This document shows positions 7,964 to 15,037 of a stretch of 16,230 nt of DNA, piece after piece; the first letter of the stretch is position 1, and each line of letters begins with the position of its first letter. The DNA lies in assembly GCA_937952305.1 (NCBI GenBank), contig CALFZO010000171.1, positions 1-16,230 on the forward strand, written 5' to 3'. The notes beneath the pieces were generated by a model. That model ran no database searches and was not told the origin of the DNA. It saw only the letters and a list, made by a program, of their open reading frames with translations. The DNA comes from an uncultured Anaerolineales bacterium (lineage in GTDB: Bacteria; Chloroflexota; Anaerolineae; Anaerolineales; UBA6663). Position numbers and translations under genes: made by a program.

Positions 7964-8218
7964 ATGAAAATTTGGATTGACCGCACCACGTGCCCGGCCT
8001 GCACCGCGTACTGCGACCGGCACGCCGCCAAGCTCGTGCGCTTCCCGGAGGGCGAGGACCGGCCGTGCATCCAGAAGGTCGAGGATGACGGCAGCCCCCT
8101 GCTCACCCTGGTGGTCCGCGACGGCGACCTCGAAGCCACGCTGACCCTGACTGAAGCAGAGCGCCAGGTCGTAGCCTACGAAGGGCTCTCCACGCTGCTG
8201 CCCTGGTACCGCCACTGA
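7964..8218 (+). CDS. Small Cys-rich protein, ferredoxin-like N-terminus
   Basis: An 84-residue protein with a good ribosome site (GGGAGG, 6 nt spacer). I do not recognise a family with confidence. The opening MKIWIDRTTCPACTAYC resembles the first strand and cysteine cluster of short monocluster ferredoxins (MKxWID followed by Cys residues), with cysteines at 10, 13, 17 and 35. The remaining part is beta-rich and acidic (DDGSPLLTLVVRDGDLEATLTL) and ends in STLLPWYRH. It lacks the usual C-terminal CP motif, so any Fe-S cluster is speculative; a zinc site is also possible. It follows the sulfur operon by 147 bp on the same strand and ends just before a strong stem-loop, so it could be a distal operon member or its own unit. 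Redox partner of the flavoprotein is only a guess. Confidence 0.7.
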   Translation: MKIWIDRTTCPACTAYCDRHAAKLVRFPEGEDRPCIQKVEDDGSPLLTLVVRDGDLEATLTLTEAERQVVAYEGLSTLLPWYRH

Positions 8219-8254
8219 GCCGTCCGGGCCGAACCGCAGACCCCGCTTAATGCA

Positions 8255-8282
8255 AGACGCCGGCCAGGGTGGGCCGGCGTCT
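8255..8282. terminator. Bidirectional stem-loop terminator between convergent genes
   Basis: AGACGCCGGCC (8255-8265) and GGCCGGCGTCT (8272-8282) form a perfect 11-bp stem with a 6-nt loop. It lies between the stop of the small Cys-rich gene (plus) and the stop of homospermidine synthase (minus), the expected place for a shared terminator. The flanks hold only short T or A tracts (CCATTTCC on the right), so termination efficiency is uncertain. Confidence 0.7.
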
Positions 8283-8303
8283 CCATTTCCAGTGGGCGGG
8301 GTG

Positions 8304-9767
8304 CTAGAGCCGCAACCGGAAGCTCTCAAACTGCCACAATTCGTCTTCCGTCGGCGCCGGCTCGGCGCTCCAGCGCGCGAACGGGTCAAAGCGATTCTTG
8401 AGCGGATGCCAATCGGTCTGGACCGACGGGCACGGCCCGAGGTAGGGGTTGGCCACGGCCAGCACGTCGCGGTGCGGCAGGTCGTCCGGCACGCACACGC
8501 CGCGCCGCGGGTTCCGGATCATCCAGGCCACGGCGCCCAGCACCGACGCCGCCACTTGCAGCGTCGTGGCGTTCTGGTGCGGCACCAGCTGGCGCGCCGC
8601 GTGGATGTCCAGCTGTGAGCCCGTCCACCAGCCGTTCAGGGCGTGGCCGAGCAGCAACACGCCCAACTCGTCCATCCCGCTCGTGATCTCGTCGTTCATG
8701 ATCCGCTGCCGCGGCTGCAGCTCGTAGTTGCGCATCTTGAGCTCGTGCAGCGAGGCCAGCGCGGCGTCGGTGGGCAGGTAGGCGTAGTGCACGGTCGGCC
8801 GGTAGAGCGGCCGGCCGGCCTCCCACACCGTCAGATGATCGCAGATGGTGAAGGCCTCGCCATGCCGCACGACCATGCCGATGATCTCGCCGCCGCGCGG
8901 CACCCACGAGCGCACGTAGGTGTTCATGCCCATCTGCGCCAGGCAGATCTGGTTGCACGGGCCGTAATCGTGGACGTGCGCGCCGGCCGGGAGCTTGCGC
9001 TCATGCGTGCCCCAGCCCATCTCGGCCGGGGCGACGCCCTCCTCATGGAAGCCCGCGATCGACCAGGTGTTGACGAACTCGTCCACCTCTTTCGGGCGGC
9101 CGCTGATCTGGGTGTCGCGCTCGGAAATGTGGATGACCTTGGTGCCCGTGGTCAGGGCCAGGCGCGGGAAGTCCTCGTCCGCCAGGGCCCGCTCCAGCGC
9201 CTGCCGGCCGACCTCGTCGGCGGGCAGTCGCTGCTGGAGCATGGCGTGCGCGATGTCCAGCAGCGCGACCTTGGTCCAGTGGCTGACCAGGCCCGGGTTG
9301 GCGCCGTGCTCCATCACGGCCGTGGCGCCCGGCTCGCTCCAGCGGGCCCGCAGCCGGCGCAGCGCCATGTGGCGCACGTAGAGCGTGCGCTGCGCCGGCG
9401 GGATGGCGCCGGCGTCCTCGTACGGGTCCCACAGCTCCACGCTGGTGTTGAGGTACAACACCTGGTGGTCGTGGCACCACTCCACGATCGTGTTGCAGTC
9501 GATGTTCCAGGCCAGATCGATCAACAGGTCGCCCGGCCCCACGTACTGGCCCAGCTGGCTGGCCAGGTTCTCGCGCGTCACGCGGTCCTGCACGTAGCGC
9601 ACGCCGGCCGCCAGCGTGTCCGGAATCAGGTGGCGCAGGTCCTCAAAATCCATGATCGTGAACCGCGTGAAGTCCATCTCGAAGTGGCGCAGCAGCAGCG
9701 GCTGCAAGCACCGCGAGACGGACCCGCACCCCAACAACAGAATCCGGCCAGCAAACGGAATCTTCAT
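8304..9767 (-). CDS. hss: Homospermidine synthase
   Basis: A 487-residue protein matching bacterial homospermidine synthase (about 475-490 residues), the NAD-dependent enzyme that builds sym-homospermidine from putrescine (or from putrescine plus spermidine) in the cytoplasm. An N-terminal Rossmann dinucleotide motif (GRILLLGCGSVSRCLQPLLLRH) is followed by family blocks DLLIDLAWNIDCNTIVEWC, YLNTSVELWDPYE, VMEHGANPGLVSHWTK, GWGTHERKLP, PCNQICLAQMGMNTYVRSW and a C-terminal WMIRNPRRGVCVPDDLPH. The start at 9767 is chosen because MKIPFAGRILLLG begins directly with the Rossmann strand and GGAGGA lies 7 nt upstream; a longer in-frame extension to 9950 is not supported. A consensus TATAAT promoter lies about 200 bp upstream. 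It is divergent from a PuuD-like hydrolase, which also points to polyamine metabolism. Confidence 0.95.
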   Translation of the reverse strand: MKIPFAGRILLLGCGSVSRCLQPLLLRHFEMDFTRFTIMDFEDLRHLIPDTLAAGVRYVQDRVTRENLASQLGQYVGPGDLLIDLAWNIDCNTIVEWCHDHQVLYLNTSVELWDPYEDAGAIPPAQRTLYVRHMALRRLRARWSEPGATAVMEHGANPGLVSHWTKVALLDIAHAMLQQRLPADEVGRQALERALADEDFPRLALTTGTKVIHISERDTQISGRPKEVDEFVNTWSIAGFHEEGVAPAEMGWGTHERKLPAGAHVHDYGPCNQICLAQMGMNTYVRSWVPRGGEIIGMVVRHGEAFTICDHLTVWEAGRPLYRPTVHYAYLPTDAALASLHELKMRNYELQPRQRIMNDEITSGMDELGVLLLGHALNGWWTGSQLDIHAARQLVPHQNATTLQVAASVLGAVAWMIRNPRRGVCVPDDLPHRDVLAVANPYLGPCPSVQTDWHPLKNRFDPFARWSAEPAPTEDELWQFESFRLRL

Positions 9768-9970
9768 CGCACAGTCCTCCCAGGCACAAACACGAGGCCG
9801 CCGGCCGCCGGCGTGAGCCAGGGTCAACGGCAGGGTGTCCGCGGCGGGCCGCGGTGAAAACGGGCCGGCCTGACCGGGAGAAAAGAGAAGAGCCGAGGCC
9901 CCGCCGGTGGTTTGGCGGGATCTCGACTCCGTGTATGGCTCCCAGGCCATCCGAGCACTCAGTCGGCGGT

Positions 9971-9997
9971 ATTATACTCAGCGCACCGAGAAATCAA
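9971..9997 (-). promoter_or_regulatory. Sigma70-type promoter for homospermidine synthase
   Basis: On the minus strand, TATAAT (9976-9971) is a perfect -10 box; TTGATT (9997-9992) lies 15 bp upstream as a -35. This would give an untranslated leader of about 200 nt. On the plus strand the same bases read TATTATACT, also -10-like, pointing at the PuuD-like gene, but no -35 is visible for that direction. Confidence 0.55.
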
Positions 9998-10028
9998 GGT
10001 CTCGGCCAAGGTCACAGTGGAAAAACTT

Positions 10029-10775
10029 ATGCTCCGGCCTCTGATCGGCATCACCCTCCATCCCGACGACGACCCGGATCGCGCTAACCTGGATCACCTG
10101 CTGGCCCAGATCGTCCAGGGCGTTGAGCGCGCGGGCGGCCTGCCGGTTCTGGTGCCGCTCGGCCTGGCGGAGGCCGCGCTGCACGCCCTCTCGGCGCGCC
10201 TGGACGGCCTGCTGCTGACCGGCGGCGGCGATGTGGACCCGGCGCGTTACGGCGCGGAGCCGCATCCCAGCCTGGGCGGGGTCAGCGCCGAACGCGACCG
10301 CACCGAGCACGCGCTCGTCCTGTGGGCCACACGCTCGGCCCCGCGCCCGCTCTTCGGCATCTGCCGCGGCGTGCAGGTGCTGAATGTGGCGTGGGGCGGC
10401 AGCCTGTACCGCGACCTCGCGAGCGAACTGCCCGGCGCCCTCCCGCACACCTACCCGGCCGAGACGCACGCTCGCCAACGCCCGCACGCCATCCAGGTGG
10501 AGGAAGACTCGCTGCTGGCGCAGCTGCTGGGACAGCCGCTCCTGAACGTCAACAGCCTGCACCATCAAGGTCTGCGCGCAGTGGCGCCCGGTCTGCGGGT
10601 GACAGCCCGTGCGCCAGACGGCCTGGCCGAGGCGGTGGAAGTGCCGGGCCACGCCTTCGCCCTGGCTGTGCAGTGGCACCCGGAGTGCCTGCCAGAGGCC
10701 CCGGAACAGCGCCGCCTGTTCGAGGCTTTTGTGGCAGCCGCCGGCCGGCACGCCGCGCAGCGGGCTGCGGCCTGA
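10029..10775 (+). CDS. Class I glutamine amidotransferase-like hydrolase (peptidase C26, PuuD-like)
   Basis: A 248-residue protein of peptidase family C26, to which gamma-glutamyl-GABA hydrolase PuuD belongs; members hydrolyse gamma-glutamyl amides. The oxyanion strand LLLTGGGDVDPARYG is at 62-75, the nucleophile C112 sits in FGICRGVQVLN, LYRDL follows, then VNSLHHQGLR (174-183), and the triad completes with H217 and E219 in VQWHPE. No signal peptide, so cytoplasmic. The start at ATG 10029 puts LRPLIGIT at the N-terminus as in the family, with a weak GTGGA site; an alternative GTG at 10017 has AAGG 5 nt upstream. The substrate could be a gamma-glutamylated amine; the divergent homospermidine synthase neighbour supports a polyamine link, but no other Puu pathway gene is present. 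Confidence 0.9.
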   Translation: MLRPLIGITLHPDDDPDRANLDHLLAQIVQGVERAGGLPVLVPLGLAEAALHALSARLDGLLLTGGGDVDPARYGAEPHPSLGGVSAERDRTEHALVLWATRSAPRPLFGICRGVQVLNVAWGGSLYRDLASELPGALPHTYPAETHARQRPHAIQVEEDSLLAQLLGQPLLNVNSLHHQGLRAVAPGLRVTARAPDGLAEAVEVPGHAFALAVQWHPECLPEAPEQRRLFEAFVAAAGRHAAQRAAA

Positions 10776-10798
10776 GTCCACGGTCGCCGCGCGGCCGC

Positions 10799-11161
10799 TC
10801 ACGGGATCAGGTCGTTGGCGTCCTGCAGCGTGTCCGTCTGATCGAGCTGCCCGCCCAACTCATCCAGGAGCTGCTCGAGGGCGTCGCCGGCCTGGTCGCT
10901 GGGGCTGGCAGTCGCGGCCGCCGGCGGGGCGCTCGGTGTTGACGCTGCGGTCGCTGCGGCCGGTGCCGCTGCGACGCCGTCCGGCGTCGCCGTCCAGGCC
11001 GGCGGCAGTGTGGGCTGGATGACAGACGCGGACGGCTGGGCCAGCGTCGGAACCAGCGTCGGCAGATCGGCCTCGCGCGGCCGGCGCGCCCCGCACGCTG
11101 TCGCCAGCCCCAGACAGACCACGCTTACGCCAACGACGCGGGTCCATTTCAGCCAAGACAT
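10799..11161 (-). CDS. Small lipoprotein with Pro/Ala/Thr-rich linker
   Basis: A 120-residue protein with no family I recognise. It begins with a lipoprotein signal peptide: basic MSWLKW, hydrophobic core VVGVSVVCLGL, then LATAC, with C23 as the likely lipidated residue (the -3 Ala is slightly off consensus). Residues about 32-95 are low complexity (Pro, Thr, Ala, Ser), a flexible spacer reaching away from the membrane. The last 30 residues form a probable acidic amphipathic helix (DALEQLLDELGGQLDQTDTL). The ATG at 11161 has AAAGGA 7-8 nt upstream. It lies downstream of an exported coiled-coil protein on the same strand, with a stem-loop in the gap, and converges on the PuuD-like gene 23 bp away. 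A surface tether is the most that can be inferred. Confidence 0.7.
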   Translation of the reverse strand: MSWLKWTRVVGVSVVCLGLATACGARRPREADLPTLVPTLAQPSASVIQPTLPPAWTATPDGVAAAPAAATAASTPSAPPAAATASPSDQAGDALEQLLDELGGQLDQTDTLQDANDLIP

Positions 11162-11197
11162 CGCTTGATCCTTTCGTGTGCGGCCAGGCCGCAAGCG

Positions 11198-11226
11198 GCG
11201 AGGGGCGCCCGGTCGGCGCCCCTCGC
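11198..11226 (-). terminator. Stem-loop after the exported coiled-coil gene
   Basis: GCGAGGGGCGCC (11198-11209) and GGCGCCCCTCGC (11215-11226) form a perfect 12-bp stem with loop CGGTC. On the minus strand it lies 27 nt after the stop of the coiled-coil gene and before the lipoprotein gene. There is no T-run, so it may be a partial terminator that lowers lipoprotein expression. Confidence 0.5.
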
Positions 11227-11252
11227 GTGAGGTCAGCACAGGGGTGGATGGA

Positions 11253-11804
11253 TTACGGTTGGGTGGTTGGCTGCGGTGCCGGCCGATTAGCGCGCCGGAA
11301 CTCGCGGACCGCCTGGCGCAGATCGCGCTCGGCCTGGCGCAGGATGAAGTGGCCCTCGCGCAGGGCCTGCCCGGCGTCGGCCACGGTCTGACGCGCCAGC
11401 TGCGGGTCAGTCACCTTACCGTCGGCGTCGAAGCCGGCCTTGGCGTCCAACAGGGCCTGGGCCTCGGCGTGCGCGGCCTGCGCCTTGGCGACCTCGGCCT
11501 GGAAGGCGGCCAGCGCCGCCTCGAGCGCGGCTGTGTCTTTGCCCTCGCCCTTGGCCTTGTCGAGGAAGGTCTGCGTCGTGGTGACGGCCTCGTTGGCCTT
11601 GGCCAGGTGCTGGGCCTGGCCCTCCAGCCATTCCTGCTCCCGCTGGAGCAGGCGCTCCAGGCGCGGGTTCTGGCGCTCGGCGTTGGGCGCGGGCGGGGTG
11701 GCTTCCTGCGCGTAGGCCGGGGCAGCACTGCCCAACACCAGGCCGAAAACGGCCAGGCCGCCCAGGATCGCCAACAGCCATTGTTTGATACGCGTGGGGT
11801 TCAT
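11253..11804 (-). CDS. Exported coiled-coil protein of unknown function
   Basis: A 183-residue protein of no family I can name. A signal peptide is clear: MNPTRIKQW, a hydrophobic core LLAILGGLAVFGLVLG and an AxA cleavage site (PAYAQE, cut after about residue 32). The mature part is almost wholly helical, rich in Ala, Glu, Gln, Lys and Arg (about 45-175), with heptad-like spacing in LERLLQREQEWLEGQAQHLA and AFQAEVAKAQAAHAEAQALL, then a Pro/Thr tail. No cysteine or catalytic motif is visible. It resembles periplasmic or cell-wall helical proteins in style only. AGGAG lies 8 nt before the ATG. It is divergent from the murJ-like operon, sharing a 186-bp control region with a TGTAAA direct repeat. 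Confidence 0.75.
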   Translation of the reverse strand: MNPTRIKQWLLAILGGLAVFGLVLGSAAPAYAQEATPPAPNAERQNPRLERLLQREQEWLEGQAQHLAKANEAVTTTQTFLDKAKGEGKDTAALEAALAAFQAEVAKAQAAHAEAQALLDAKAGFDADGKVTDPQLARQTVADAGQALREGHFILRQAERDLRQAVREFRRANRPAPQPTTQP

Positions 11805-11878
11805 GTGATCGGCTCCTTTTGTATGTCACAACCTTGGCTGCAGAATACGGCACGGCTATTAGCGGCGTTGTGGCGGTA

Positions 11879-11895
11879 TGTAAACGAGTTGTAAA
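11879..11895. promoter_or_regulatory. TGTAAA-N5-TGTAAA direct repeat (possible OmpR-family binding site)
   Basis: TGTAAA occurs at 11879-11884 and 11890-11895, an 11-bp period; on the minus strand it reads TTTACA-N5-TTTACA. Tandem sites with one helical turn spacing are typical of OmpR/PhoB-type regulators; Bacillus PhoP, for example, binds TTAACA-like repeats. It lies between the divergent coiled-coil and murJ-like genes. On the minus strand TTTACA could also serve as a -35, with TAATAG 17 bp downstream as a poor -10. Confidence 0.35.
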
Positions 11896-11990
11896 GCCGA
11901 CTTAGAATCGGGTGAGAAGTCCGCCCCACCTGGCAGTTGCCGGTATCATTGGGGCCAATCTCGGGGCTTGCGCCCTGCCTGAGGAAAGTT

Positions 11991-13301
11991 ATGACGACTC
12001 TGCGCCGGGTCCTGAACGCCACTCTCCTGGTCGGCGTGCTGTTTGGCATCGACAAGCTCGTCGGCCTGGCGCGTCAGGTCATCATCGCCCGCGCCTATGG
12101 GCTGGGCCCGGAGCTGGACGCCTACAACACCGCCAACAACCTGCCAGACGCGCTCTTCGCGCTGATCTCGGGCGGCGCGCTGGCGGTCGCCTTCATCCCG
12201 GTGCTGACGGAGGCGCAGGCACGCGGCGGCCGGAGCGCGCTGTGGGAGTTGTTCTCACTGGTGGCCAACCTGGCCTTTCTGATTACCGCGGCGCTGGCCG
12301 GCGTCATCGCCCTTTTCCCGCTGCCGCTCGTCCAGACCGTGATCGCGCCCGGCTTCGCGCCGGAGCAGCAGCTGCTGGTAGCCGCGCTGATGCGCCTCAA
12401 CCTGCTGGCCACGCTGCTCTTCTCCATCAGCGGCCTGGTGATGGGCGCGCTCCAGGCCAACCAGCATTTCCTGCTGCCGGCGCTGGCGCCGCTCTTCTAC
12501 AACCTCGGCCAGATCGCGGGGGTGCTGGTCGGCGAGCCGCGCTACGGCATCTACGGCCTGGCCTGGGGGACGGTGGCCGGCGCCGCGCTGCACCTGGCCA
12601 TCCAGGTGCCGGGGCTGGTCCGCTACGGCTTCCGCTGGACGCCGCGCCTGAGCCTGGCGCATGCCGGCGTGCGCCAGGTGCTGGCCCTGATGGGGCCGCG
12701 CATCCTGACCATCGCCTGCTTCAACCTGATCTTCATCACCAACGACAACCTGGCTTCGCATTTCGAGACTGGCGCCGTGACGGCCCTGGCCTACGGCTGG
12801 CTGATCATGCAGCTGCCGGAGACCGTCATCGGCACAGCGGCGGGCACGGCCCTGCTGCCCACCCTGTCTGAGCTGGTGGCGCGCGGCGCGACCGCCGAGC
12901 TGCGGGCGGTGCTGCGCCGGGCCCTGCTCGTCATCCTGGCGCTGACGGCGCCGCTGGTGGTGGCCAGTTACTTCCTGCTGCCGCTGGCCGTGCGCCTGGT
13001 GTTTGAAGGCCGCGCCTTCACGGCCGAGGATTCGGCCCTGGTGGTGCAGGCGGCCCGGCTGTTCATGCTCGGGCTGGTGGGGCACTCGCTCAAAGAAGTG
13101 ACGGCGCGCACCTTCTACGCCCTCCAGGACGCGCGCACGCCGCTGCTGACGGCCGGGCTCAACCTGCTGCTGTTCGCCGCCCTCGGGCTGGCGCTGACGC
13201 CGACGCTGGGCTTCAGCGCCCTGGCCCTGGCCAACAGCCTGTCATTCACGCTGGAGGCCGGCCTGATGGCGGCCATCCTGCTGTATCGGAAGGTGCTATG
13301 A
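11991..13301 (+). CDS. murJ: MurJ/MviN-family lipid flippase, short form
   Basis: A 436-residue polytopic membrane protein of the MOP superfamily, MurJ/MviN branch, which moves lipid II (or another polyprenyl-linked sugar) across the cytoplasmic membrane. The diagnostic block is ARAYGLGPELDAYNTANNLP followed by DALFALISGGALAVAFIPVLTEA (residues about 33-75), as in MurJ. About 12 hydrophobic helices are visible, ending in SFTLEAGLMAAILLYRKVL. Typical MurJ proteins are around 500 residues with 14 helices, so the last pair appears missing; the stop is clean and coupled to the next gene, so this looks natural rather than a frameshift. The ATG at 11991 has GAGG 6 nt upstream and fits the family N-terminus; an earlier in-frame start is unsupported. 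A wzx-like substrate is an alternative. Confidence 0.85.
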   Translation: MTTLRRVLNATLLVGVLFGIDKLVGLARQVIIARAYGLGPELDAYNTANNLPDALFALISGGALAVAFIPVLTEAQARGGRSALWELFSLVANLAFLITAALAGVIALFPLPLVQTVIAPGFAPEQQLLVAALMRLNLLATLLFSISGLVMGALQANQHFLLPALAPLFYNLGQIAGVLVGEPRYGIYGLAWGTVAGAALHLAIQVPGLVRYGFRWTPRLSLAHAGVRQVLALMGPRILTIACFNLIFITNDNLASHFETGAVTALAYGWLIMQLPETVIGTAAGTALLPTLSELVARGATAELRAVLRRALLVILALTAPLVVASYFLLPLAVRLVFEGRAFTAEDSALVVQAARLFMLGLVGHSLKEVTARTFYALQDARTPLLTAGLNLLLFAALGLALTPTLGFSALALANSLSFTLEAGLMAAILLYRKVL

Positions 13302-15037
13302 AGCCACTCCTGTCGAGCCTGCTCTTGGCGGCGCTCCTCCTCAGCGCGTGCGGCCCGGCGACGCCCACCCCCACCCCGACCCCGGCCGCCCGCCTGGCGC
13401 CGGCCGAGGCCACGACTGTGCCGGTGCCGGCCTTCGTCACCCGCGCGGCTCAATTCGCGGCTGTCCTCCAGACGGACGTGCCCGTGCTGCTCCTGGACGA
13501 CCTAGACGAATTCCAGCAGGCCGCGCAGACGCTGGCCCTGCAGGACCCGCGCGTCCAGGAGTATTGGCGGGATCCGGCCACCGGCGTCGGGCTGCGCAAC
13601 GAGATCATCCGCATCGACCAGATCCGCGAGAGCGACATCAACGAAGCGACCGCAGCCTGCCGGACAGCCCGCTGTTTCCGCGTGGAGGTCTACAACTACG
13701 CCTACAACCTGACCACGGTCGCCATTGTCGACGTCACGGGCCAGGTCGTGCGCGCCGTGACCCCCTACCCGGACATCCAGCCCGACCTCAACGCCCGGCT
13801 GACCGACCTGGCCGTGGCGATTGCGCGCGAGACGCTCAACCAACCGGGGATGGCCAAGAGCCTGGGCTTCACGCCCGACGAGACCAACGCCATCATGGCC
13901 AGCACCAAGACGGCCCTGAACGGCACGCTCTGCGAGCGCTCGCGGCACCTGTGCGCGGCGCCCACCTTCCTGGCCGGTGACCATGCCCTGTGGGCGATCG
14001 TGGACCTGACCGACGGCACCCTGGTGGGCGTGCGCTGGACGGAGCTGGGCGCTTCCAGCGGCGTGCCGATCACCGAACAGGCCCTGCAGAACGAGGTCGT
14101 CACCGCGCTCTACTGCGAGCACACCACGCCCCTGGAGCGCGACGGCTGGCAGCTGGATTACATGCTCACCAGCTCGGACGGCCTGCGGCTATCGGACGTG
14201 CGCTTCGCCGGCCAGCCCGTGCTGGAGAGCGTCAAGCTGGTGGATTGGCACGTCAGCTACTCAGAAAGCGACGGCTTCGGCTACAGCGACGCCGTCGGCT
14301 GCCCGATCTTCAGCGCCGCGGCCGTGATCGCCTTCAACGGGCCGCAGGTCCAGGCGATCCCCGGCGGCTTTGCCCTGGTGCAGGATTTCCGCAGCGAGGT
14401 CTGGCCGTTGCCCTGCAATTACCGCTATGAGCAGCGCTTTGAGTTCTATCAAGACGGGCGCTTCCGGGTGGTGGTCGGCAGCCTGGGCCGCGGCTGCGGC
14501 AACGACGGCGTCTACCGGCCGGTGGTGCGTCTGCACTGGGCCGGCGCCGGCTGGACCTGGAGCGAGTGGACGGGCGGCGACTGGCGCGCCTGGGAGACCG
14601 AGGGCTGGCAGCTCCAGGGGCCGGCCACGGCCTACACCGCGGAGGGCTACCAGTATCGCCTGACCAACGCCGAGGGGCGCGGTTATACGCTCGAACCGGG
14701 GCGCGGCCAGTTCGGGGACGGCGGACGCGGCGACAACGCCTACGCCTACATCACCGCGCACCAGGCCGGCCGCGATGAGGGCGACGCCGACATGCTCTCC
14801 ATCGGCCCGTGCTGCAACACCGACTACCGCCAGGGCCCGGAGAAGTTTATCGAGCCGGCGCCGGAGGCCCTGACGGCCGGCGACCTGGTGCTGTGGTATG
14901 TGCCGCAGATCGAGAACGAAGACGCGCCCGGCCAGCAGTATTGCTGGGCGGACAGCGTCTTGCAGGCCGGCGTATATGTGCCGCAGGTCTGGCCCTGTTA
15001 CGCCGGGCCGATGTTCACGCCCCTGGCGGCGCCATGA
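13298..15037 (+). CDS. Lipoprotein resembling copper amine oxidase, copper ligands lost
   Basis: A 579-residue lipoprotein (LLLSACGP, lipidated C18, then a PTPTPTP linker). Its body reads like a copper amine oxidase: two N-terminal alpha/beta repeats (about 65-160, with FRVEVYNYAYNLTTVAIVDV; and about 190-250, with ALWAIVDLTDGTLVGVRW), then a catalytic-like domain from about 280 with DGLRLSDVRFAGQPVLESV (294-312), CNYRYEQRFEFYQDGRF (373-389) and TAGDLVLWYV (526-535). In true enzymes the Asn-Tyr-Asp/Glu tyrosine becomes the TPQ cofactor; here it is N374-Y375-R376. By eye the HxH copper pair aligns with G404-V405-Y406, and the late third histidine region reads PQIENED. It is therefore probably not a copper amine oxidase; a binding or structural role is likely. 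It overlaps murJ by ATGA and the next gene likewise. Confidence 0.7.
   Translation: MKPLLSSLLLAALLLSACGPATPTPTPTPAARLAPAEATTVPVPAFVTRAAQFAAVLQTDVPVLLLDDLDEFQQAAQTLALQDPRVQEYWRDPATGVGLRNEIIRIDQIRESDINEATAACRTARCFRVEVYNYAYNLTTVAIVDVTGQVVRAVTPYPDIQPDLNARLTDLAVAIARETLNQPGMAKSLGFTPDETNAIMASTKTALNGTLCERSRHLCAAPTFLAGDHALWAIVDLTDGTLVGVRWTELGASSGVPITEQALQNEVVTALYCEHTTPLERDGWQLDYMLTSSDGLRLSDVRFAGQPVLESVKLVDWHVSYSESDGFGYSDAVGCPIFSAAAVIAFNGPQVQAIPGGFALVQDFRSEVWPLPCNYRYEQRFEFYQDGRFRVVVGSLGRGCGNDGVYRPVVRLHWAGAGWTWSEWTGGDWRAWETEGWQLQGPATAYTAEGYQYRLTNAEGRGYTLEPGRGQFGDGGRGDNAYAYITAHQAGRDEGDADMLSIGPCCNTDYRQGPEKFIEPAPEALTAGDLVLWYVPQIENEDAPGQQYCWADSVLQAGVYVPQVWPCYAGPMFTPLAAP

Noticed and set aside
8643..9857. 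A 404-codon plus-strand open frame
   Set aside because: It is antisense to homospermidine synthase, with low-information composition and no recognisable domain.
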